A stretch of 64,000 nt of DNA from Hordeum vulgare subsp. vulgare (taxonomy: Eukaryota; Streptophyta; Magnoliopsida; Poales; Poaceae). Numbering within the stretch: position 1 is the first letter of the stretch; every line of letters begins with the position of its first letter. Positions 56,900-64,000 of the stretch are shown here, one piece after another. The notes below the pieces were generated by a model. The model ran no database searches and was not told the origin of the DNA. It saw only the letters and a list, made by a program, of their open reading frames with translations. Location of the stretch: NCBI RefSeq assembly GCF_904849725.1, contig NC_058518.1, forward strand, positions 415,097,081 through 415,161,080, read 5' to 3'. The position numbers and the translations under genes were made by a program.

Positions 56900-57991
56900 T
56901 GATGTCTACTACGCAACCTTCTCCTTGTAGACGTTGTTGGGCCTCGAAGTGCAGAGGGTTGTAGGACAGTAGCAATTTTCCCTCAAGTGGGTGACCTAAG
57001 ATTTATCAATCCGCAGGAGGCGTAGGATGAAGATGGTCTCTCTCAAGCAACCCTGCAACCAAATAACAAAGAGTCTCTTGTGTCCCCAACACACCTAAGA
57101 CAATGGTAAGTTGTATAGGTGCACTAGTTCGGCGAAGAGATGGTGATACAAGTGCAATATGGATGGTGGATATAGGTTTTTGTAATCTGAAATTACAAAA
57201 ACAGCAAGGTAACAAGTGGTAAAAGTGAGCACGAACGATATTGCAATGCGTGGAAACAAAGCCTAGGGTTCATACTTTCACTAGTGCAGTTCTCTCAACA
57301 ATGATAACATAATTGGATCATATAACTAGCCCTCAACATGTAACAAAGAGTCACTCGAAAGTCACTAATAGCGGGAACAAACGAAGAGATTATTGTCGGG
57401 TACCAAACCACCAGAAAGTTATTCTTTCTGTTCGATCCATCATAGAGTTCGTACTAGAATAACACCTTAAGAGACATATCAACCAAGACCCTAATGTCAC
57501 CTAGATACTCCATTGTCACCTCAAGTATCCGTGGGCATGATTATACGACTTGCATCACACAATCTCAGAATCATCTATTCAACCAACACATAGAACTTCA
57601 GAGAGTGCCCCAAAGTTTCTACCACAGATTCAAAATGTATGCCAACCCCTGTGCATAGGTTCCCAGTGTCACGAACCCGCAAGTTGATCACCAAAACATA
57701 CATCAAGTACTCACATGAATCCACGTGTGCCAACCCATATGCGTAGGTTGCCAATTGTCACAAACCCGCAAGTTGATCACAATAGATAGACACGTGCGAG
57801 ACATACACCAAGTGTTCTCAAAGACTCAATCCGATAAGATAACTCCAAAGGGGAAACTCAATTCATTACAAGAGGGAGAGGGGGAAGAACATCATAAGAT
57901 CCAACTATAGTGCCAAATCCCATGGTACATCGAGATCAAGACATCTCAAGAACACGAGAGTGAGAGATCAAACACATAGTTACTCATATCA
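56900..57991. mobile_element. Solo LTR (Gypsy-type), 1092 bp, with CATGT duplication
   Basis: Starts TGATGTCTACTACGCAACC and ends ...CTCATATCA, flanked by CATGT on both sides. There is no internal region, so it is what remains after recombination between two LTRs. Removing the LTR and one CATGT rejoins the Gypsy frame as QEILRD then MHQGECGHH. It contains a repeated TGCCAACCC...CGCAAGTTGATCAC unit (57641-57695 and 57728-57780). Small ORFs here are shadows. Orientation is not certain. Confidence 0.88.
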
Positions 57992-59847
57992 CATGTCTCT
58001 GAGGATCTCTTGTCCCTTCTCCGATTTGGCATAACGCTGGAATACGCCGGTTGCGCTACGCTGAACAAGGTATCGGTTGACGATGGCGTAGACGGGGGAC
58101 CGGTGTTGGATCTACCAAGCCTCGGCCTCATCACAAGTGAGCTTGCCACACACAAGGAACGCAAGGAAGGGTTGGGCCCATGTTGAGGCCAAGACGAGAG
58201 CCGGCGCATGCTCGGGCCGGGGACCCGGGGTAGCTGGAGCCCCCGGGTGTGTCCTTGAAGTCCCCGAGGCCGAGCCATCAGTACTCGACGGCTACGGGTT
58301 CGGAGCCTTCCACCTCGGTGTTGGGGCTCGATGTAACCGGCAATGCTGGGGGTGTCGGCGAAGCCCCCGTGTTTGAGAAGGAGCCGTAGGGCCCGTGGGC
58401 ACAAAGATCTATGCTGATTCCGAAGACGTCTTGATTGATGGTTTGTGCAACTGCTCGAGGGAGACGCCGGCTGAGAGCTCCTGACGGGTGGAGCCGATAT
58501 TTGCCAGCACATCCGCCACCTCGTTGTCCGCTTGGGGGACGTCGTGGAATTCACAACCCTCGAAGGAGCTAGTGAGCTATTGGACAAGGAAGCGGTAGCT
58601 GGCCATGTTGGCGTCCCTAGCGTCCCATTCGTAGGAGACTTGCTGTACCACGAGGTCCGAGTCGCCAAAGCAGAGGGTTCGCCAAATGCCAATTTCCTTG
58701 GCGAGTCGGAGGCCGTGGACGAGTGCCTCGTACTCGACCATGTTGTTGGAGGCGGCTAAGTGGATCTGGAGAGCGTACTTGAGCTGGTCCCCTTTTGGGG
58801 ACGACAGGATGATATCGGCTCCCAAGCCGGTCCGCATCTTGGAGCCGTCGAAGTGCATGCGCCAGTGCGTGGAGTCCGGTGGCGGATGCATGAACTGAGT
58901 CTCAGCCCAGTCGACGAGGAAGTCTGCCATCGTCTGGGATTGATGGTAGTGCGCGACTCGTACTGGATGTCGTGGTCGGCCATGGCGATGGTCAACTTGG
59001 CAATCCGGCCGGTGGCGTCCTGGTTGCCCATGATCTATGAAAGCGGAGTTGTGCTCACCACGGTGATGGTGTGATCCTGGAAGTATTGCTTTAGCTTCTT
59101 AGCGGCGAAGTATAGGATGTAGCACATCTTCTAGTAGTGGGGGTAGTTCTGCTTGGAGGCGGAAATGACCTCGCTCACATAGTAGACGGGGCGCTAAACC
59201 GGCATCGCCTTGCCCTCCTCAGGCTGTTCCACCACCAAAACGATGCTAACGACACATGTGGTTGCCGCGATGTACGCAAGCATGGGCTCCTTTTAAGTCG
59301 GCGTGGCCAAGACGGGCGCATTGGAAAGGGCGCGCTTGAGGTCGCAAAAAGCCTCATCCGCTTGATCGGTCCATTCAAACTTGGTCGTCTTCTTCATGAG
59401 CTGGTAGAGGGACAGCGCCTTCTCGCCCAGCCGACTGACGAACTAGCTGAGCGAGGCCTGGTAGCCGGCGAACTTCTGGACGTCGTGGAGCTTGGTCGGC
59501 TTGTGCATGCGCTCTATGGCCTTGATCTTCTCCGAGTTGGCCTCGATGCCACGCCAAAGACACACTTCTCCAGGTTAAGCCGAACCTTGTACTCGAGCAG
59601 GTTGGCGAAGGCCTCCTAGAGATCATCGAGGAGGCTGAAGTGCTTCTTTGATTGGACGACGATGTTGTCGACATAGACATGCACGTTTGTGCCGATTTGG
59701 GGCAGGAGGCATTTTTGCATGCAACGCTCAAAGGTGGCGTGTGCATTCTTCAACCGAACGACATAGCGACATAGCAGTAGGCTCCGGATGGGGTGATGAA
59801 GGAGGACTTCAGCGGGTCACTCGAGTCCAGCTTGATCTGGTGGTAGC
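57992..59847 (-). pseudogene. Outer Gypsy reverse transcriptase (3' part) and RNase H, degenerate
   Basis: On the minus strand the reverse transcriptase palm reads NVHVYVDNIVVQSKKHFSLL (near 59690-59630), with YVDN in place of the catalytic YVDD. A connection region with EKIKAIERMHKPTKLHDVQK and FEWTDQADEAF follows. The RNase H domain (58930-58480) shows HFDGSKM, NNMVEYEALVHGL, CFGDSDLVVQQV and ADNEVADVLA, so all four acidic positions are present. Numerous stops and at least one frameshift (near 59555) kill it. The last residues before the solo LTR are QRYAKSEKGQEILRDM. The upstream part of reverse transcriptase is beyond Element V. Confidence 0.85.
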
Positions 59848-61550
59848 TGATATGTCTCCATCGTATCTACTTTTCCAAACTCTTTTGCCCTTGTTTTGGA
59901 ATCTAACTTGCATGATTTGAATGGAACTAACCCGGACTGACGCTGTTTTCAGCAGAATTGGCATGGTGTTGTTTTTGTGCACAAATGAAAGTTCTCGGAA
60001 CGTCCTGAAAATATACGGAGAATATTTCTGGAAAATATGAAAAATACCTGCGCAAAGATCCACCGGAGGGGATGGGCCAGTGGGCCACAAGCCCTATTGC
60101 CGCGCCCCTGGCCGCGGCAACCAAGCTTGTGGGGCCCACGTGGCTCTGCCGCCCCCAAACTCAGCTCTATAAATTCCCTTTCGTCTAGAAAAAAATAAAG
60201 AGAGAAGATTTCATCGCGTTTGCGATACGGAGGCGCCGCCACATCCTGTTCTTCATCTCGAGGGCAGATCTGGAGTCCATTTTGGGCTCCGGATCAAGGA
60301 GATCGTCGCCATCGTCATCATCAGCCTTCTTCCCTCTCCAATTCCATGAAGCTCTTCATCGTTCGTGAGTAATCTATTCGTAGGCTCGCTGGGCGGTGAT
60401 GAGTAGGATGAGATCTATCATGTAATCGAGTTAGTTTTGACGGGCATTGGTCCCTAGTATCCACTATGTTCTGAGATTGATGTTGCTACTACTTTGCCAT
60501 GCTTAATGCTTGTCACTAGGGCCCGAGTGTCATGATTTCAGATCTGAAATTATTATGTTGTCACTAATATATGTGTGTTTTAGATCCGATATTGCAAGTT
60601 GTAGTTACCTACTATGTATTATGACCCGGCAACCCCGGAGTGACAATAACCGGAACCACTCCCGGTGATGACCATAGTTTGAGGAGTTCATGTGTTCACC
60701 AAGTGCTAATGCGTTGGTCCGGTTCTTTATTAAAAGGAGAACCTTAATATCCTGTAGTATCCATTTGGGCCCCGCTGCCACGGGAAGGATGGACAATAGA
60801 TGTCATGCAACTTCTTTTCCCTAAGCACGTACGACGACACACGGAATGCATTCCTACATCACATTGACGAACGGGAGCTAGCCACATATCTCTCCGTGTT
60901 ATAAGTGTTGCATGATGAATGTCATCCAACGAATCACCGACCCATTGCCTACGAGTTTGTCCCACTACTGCTGTTACTACTGTTGCTGCTGCTGTTACTT
61001 GCTTTGCTCTGCTGCTGTTACTATTGTTGCTGCTACTGTTACTTGCTTTGCTCTGCCGCTGTTACTACTGTTGCTACTACTGTTACTTGCTACTGCTGCT
61101 ACTGTTGCTACTGCTGTTACTCGCTACTATTGCTACTTACTACTGCTGTCACTACTGTTGTTCCTTGCCACTGCTGTTACTCGTTACACTGCTGCTACCT
61201 GCTACAATACTTTTTCTAGCGCCGTTGTCGGAAAGAATATTTCCCATCCACGAGCAACTTCTGGCGCCATTGATACAACCGTTAGGAATAGTCTGTCGTC
61301 AACAGATCGTTTCTGGCACCGTTGTTATCATACTACTTTGCTGCTGATACTTTGCCTGCAGATACTAATCTTTCAGGTGTGGTTGAATTGACACATTCAG
61401 CTGCTAATACTTGAGAATTTTCTTTCACTTCCCGTCGCGTGAACCAACAAATTTTGGTTGAATACTCTACCCTCGAAAACTGCGGCGAACCCACGCGCTG
61501 GTGGGCATTGCAAGACAATTGCTAATTGTTGAGCAACTGGGACAAGCTCT
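59848..61550 (+). repeat. Element V 5' LTR (same family as Element I)
   Basis: Starts TGATATGTCTCCATCGTATC and is collinear with the Element I LTRs through the CTG/ACT-rich tract (60955-61200) and the TACTCTACCCTCGAAAACTG block (61459-61480). It diverges from them after the GCGCTGGTGGGC block, so its 3' end, somewhere in 61500-61552, is uncertain. It holds the hairpin (60080-60139) and a TATA box (60167). PBS-like echoes TTCTAGCGCCGTTGTCGGAA (61215), CTTCTGGCGCCATTGATACA (61258) and TTTCTGGCACCGTTGTTATC (61310) are conspicuous. Confidence 0.85.
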
Positions 61551-61554
61551 TTTC

Positions 61555-61572
61555 TGGCTCCATTGCCGTGGA
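61555..61572 (+). other. Primer-binding site of Element V, diverged
   Basis: TGGCTCCATTGCCGTGGA matches the tRNA-Asp-type site at 15 of 18 positions. Element VI begins four bases later. Confidence 0.65.
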
Positions 61573-61575
61573 GGC

Positions 61576-63100
61576 TCATACGTCCATTTTGCATCATGCT
61601 TTCATGTTGATATTTATCGCTTTATGGACTGTTATTATACCTTGTGGAACCTTACTTATGCCTTTTCTCTCTTATTTTGCAAGGTTTATTTGAAGAGGGA
61701 GAATACCGACAACTGGAATTCTTGACTGGAAAAGGAGCAAGTCTGAGTCCTCCATTCTGCGCAACTCCAAATGCCCTGAAAATCAACGTGGATTTTTTTT
61801 GGAATATATAAAAAATACTTGGCGAAAGAAGTGTGAGAGGGGAGCAACCAGGGGCCCACAAGCCTAGTTGCCGTGACCTACCCCCCTGGCCGCGACAACG
61901 AGGCTTGTGGGCACCCTGGTGGCCCACTGCCCCCCCACTTTTTCTATATGAAGGGTTTCGTCCGGAAAAAAATCAGGGTGAAGCTTTTTCGTGGATTCTC
62001 CGCCGCCACGAGGCGGAACTTGAGCAGATCCAATCTAGAGCTCCCGCAGGACGATCCTGCCGGGGAAACTTCCCTCCCAGAGGGGGAAATCATCGCCATC
62101 GTCATCACCAACATTCCTCTCGTCGGAGGGGAGTCATCTCCATCAACATCTTCATCAGGAACATCTCCTCTCCAAACCCTAGTTCATCTCTTGTAACCAA
62201 TCTCCGTCTGACGACTCCGATTGGTACTTGTAAGGTTGCTAGTAGTGTTGATTACTCTTTGTAGTTGATGCTAGTTGGATTACTTGGTGGAAGAGTTTAT
62301 GTTCAGATCCTTGATGCTATTCATTACACCTCTGATCATTATTATGATTATGCTTTGTGAGTAGTTACTTTTTTTCCTGAGGACATGGGATAAGTCATGC
62401 TGATAATAGTCATGTGAATTTGGTATTCGTTAGATATTTTGATATGCGGTATGTTGTTTTTCCTCTAGTGGTGTTATGTGAATGTCGACTACATAACACT
62501 TCATCATACTTGGGCCTAGAGGAAGGCATTGGGGAGTAGTAAGTATATGATGGGTTGCTAGAGTGACATAAGCTTAAACCCCAGTCTATGCGTTGCTTCG
62601 TAAGGGGCTGATTTTGATCCACTAGTTTAATGCTATGGTTAGACGTTGTCTTAATTCTTCTTTCGTAGTTGCGGATGCTTGCGAGAGGAGTTAATCATAA
62701 GTGGGATGCTTATCCAAGTAAAGGCAGTACCCAAGCGCCGGTCCACCCACATATCAAACTATCAAAGTAACGAACGCGAATCATATGAACATGATGAAAC
62801 TAGCATGACAGAAATTCCCGTGTGTCCTCGGGAGCGTTTTTACTCTTATAAGACTTTGTTCAGGCTTGTCCCTTGCTACAAAAGGGATTGGGCCACTTTG
62901 CTGCACCGTTGCTACTACTTGTTACTTGTTACTTTTCGCTTGCTACGTTTCACCTCACTACACCATCACTTGTTACCGCTACTTTTAGTGCTTGCAGTTA
63001 TTACCTTGCTGAAAACCGTTTATCAGAGCCTTCTGCTCCTCGTTGGGTTTCTTACTTATCGAAAGGACTACGATTGATCCCCTATACTTGTGGGTCATCA
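61576..63100 (+). repeat. Element VI 5' LTR
   Basis: About 1525 bp, TCATACG...GTGGGTCATCA. The hairpin at 61852-61912 has arms CCCACAAGCCTAGTTGCCG and CGACAACGAGGCTTGTGGG, which pair at 17 of 19 positions. A TATA-like CTATATGAAG follows at 61944. Confidence 0.82.
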
Positions 63101-63111
63101 AGACTCTTTTC

Positions 63112-63129
63112 TGGCGCCGTTGCCGGGGA
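63112..63129 (+). other. Primer-binding site of Element VI (tRNA-Asp)
   Basis: TGGCGCCGTTGCCGGGGA, identical to that of Element I, lies 11 bp after the LTR. Confidence 0.88.
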
Positions 63130-63207
63130 GGTGAAGCGCCTTTGGTAAGTGGAATTTGGTAAGGAAACATTTATATACCGTGCTGAAATTTATTGTCACT
63201 TGTCACT

Positions 63208-64000
63208 ATGGAAACAGTTCCTTTGAGGAGTTTGTTCGGGGTATCTTCACCACGAACGGAGGCACGAGGAGTTGTTCCTCAACCTGAGGTACCTACTGAA
63301 AATATCTTCGATGAAATTCCTTCGGGTATGCTTGAGAAACTGCTGGCTAATCCTTTTACAAGAGATGGATCATCACATCCAGACTTGCATCTGATCTATG
63401 TAGATGAACTTTGTGGTTTATTTAAGCTTGCAGGTTTGCCCGAGGATGAGATAAAGAAGAAAGTCTTTCCTTTATCTTGGAAGGATAAGGCGTTGACATG
63501 GTATAGGCTATCTGATGATACTGGATCATGGGACTACAATCAGTTGAAATTGGAATTTCATCAAAAGTTTTATCCTATGCATTTAGTACGTCGTGATCGG
63601 AATTATATTTATAACTTTTGGCCTCGTGACAGGGAAAGCATAGCTCAAGCTTGGGGAGGCTTAAATCAATGCTATATTCATGCCCCAATCATGAGCTCTC
63701 GAGAGAAATTATCACTCAAAACTTTTATGCTCGACTTTCTCATGAAAATCGTACCATGCTTGACACTTCTTGTACCGGTTCTTTTATGAAGAAGGATATT
63801 GAACACAAGTGGAATTTATTGGAAAGAATCAAACGTAACTCTGAAGATTGGGAGCTTGAAGAAGGTAAGGAGTCAGGTATGAATTTCCAGTTTGATTGCA
63901 TTAAATCTTTTGTTGAAACAAACACTTCTAGAGATTTTAGCACTAAGTATGGACTTGACTCTGAGATAGTAGCTTCTCTGTGTGAATCTTTTGCTGCTCA
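63208..64000 (+). pseudogene. Element VI gag, frameshifted, runs off the window
   Basis: The frame begins at ATG 63208 (METVPLRSLFGVSSPRTEAR). A retrotransposon gag domain follows, with DELCGLFKLAGLPEDEIKKK, VFPLSWKDKALTWYRLSDD and KLEFHQKFYPMHLVRRDRN. Near 63710 a one-base loss shifts the frame: the published frame ends at 63789. The next frame continues with NFYARLSHENRTMLDTSCTG and then KDIEHKWNLLERIKRNSEDW to the window end, the normal gag continuation. Gag would form the particle. Protease and pol, if present, lie outside. Confidence 0.85.

Larger units (their letters stand above)
15719..59847 (-). mobile_element. Outer Gypsy LTR retrotransposon with antisense gene, heavily interrupted and 5'-truncated by the window
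   Basis: Pieces at about 15719-16375, 26859-27765, 46534-48741, 55618-56899 and 57992-59847 assemble into one minus-strand Gypsy element. On the minus strand the order is reverse transcriptase, RNase H, integrase, a region with an antisense (plus-strand) coiled-coil gene, a polypurine tract at 27045-27061 and a 3' LTR starting TGACGGGGGATAACCCC at 27044. Joining the flanks of Elements I and IV and of the solo LTR at their duplications restores continuous Gypsy sequence, which supports the assembly. Gag, protease and the 5' LTR are not in the window. Grass Gypsy elements with an antisense ORF between pol and the 3' LTR are known (for example Grande in maize); the exact family here is not determined. 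Confidence 0.75.
61576..64000 (+). mobile_element. Element VI: Athila-type (Sabrina-like) Gypsy element, 5' part
   Basis: 5' LTR (61576-63100), tRNA-Asp primer site and gag, continuing beyond the window. The LTR start TCATACGTCCATTTTGCATC corresponds to the TGATACGTCC terminus of Sabrina-like LTRs with one change. It inserted immediately downstream of the primer site of Element V. Confidence 0.8.

Noticed and set aside
1..64000. CRISPR array, bacterial defence island, phage or operon
   Set aside because: No evenly spaced repeats with unique spacers, no prokaryotic gene families and no ribosome-binding-site pattern; all features fit plant transposable elements.

Overview
This is a block of nested transposable elements from a large grass genome, most likely a Triticeae species (wheat, Aegilops, barley or rye). 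The evidence is the set of element families. They include a BARE1/Angela/WIS-type Copia element whose LTR begins TGTTGGAATTATG and ends CCCCAACA with an initiator-Met tRNA primer site. Several Athila-lineage Gypsy elements have LTRs starting TGATACGTC and a tRNA-Asp primer site. There is also a CACTA transposon with TTTGCCGTC subterminal repeats and a Stowaway MITE. I found no host gene, rRNA or tRNA. Family names are from memory and were not checked by search.

Layout. The outermost unit is a CACTA element on the minus strand (1-5384 and 14223-about 15718). It is split by an old minus-strand Angela-type element (5385-14222), which itself holds a 93-bp Stowaway MITE (6826-6918). The CACTA's 5' side is cut by a large minus-strand Gypsy element, called here the outer Gypsy. 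Its 3' LTR lies at about 15719-16375 plus 26859-27044. An antisense gene lies at 27440-27765 and 46534-48240, integrase at 55618-56899, and RNase H plus reverse transcriptase at 57997-59847. Its gag and 5' LTR lie beyond the window.

Inside the outer Gypsy sit six or more later insertions. Element I (16376-26853, +) is Athila-type, with gag-protease and an extra 340-aa ORF but no reverse transcriptase; its TSD is GGCAC. A young BARE1-like Copia (27766-35353, +) has an open 1326-aa polyprotein. Its 3' LTR is cut short and joined to a PIF/Harbinger-like fragment (35354-35976). Element II (35977-36594 and 44409-46533, +) is an Athila-type remnant. It is split by Element III (36595-44408, -), a gag-protease-only Athila-type element. 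Element IV (48742-55617, -; TSD ACCAG) carries only an unknown 236-aa ORF. A solo LTR (56900-57991; TSD CATGT) interrupts the Gypsy integrase. Element V (59848-about 61575, +) is followed by Element VI (61576-end, +), whose gag runs off the window.

How the parts work together. Only the BARE1-like copy could still encode a complete set of replication proteins. Elements I, III and IV keep LTRs, primer sites and polypurine tracts but lack reverse transcriptase and integrase, so any mobility would need proteins supplied in trans. The Athila-type elements share cis structures: a long GC-rich hairpin just upstream of the LTR TATA box, a small AGGA-loop stem just upstream of the polypurine tract, and PBS-like echoes inside LTR 3' ends. 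These shared structures, and the different ORFs carried in otherwise similar shells, are the most interesting signals here.
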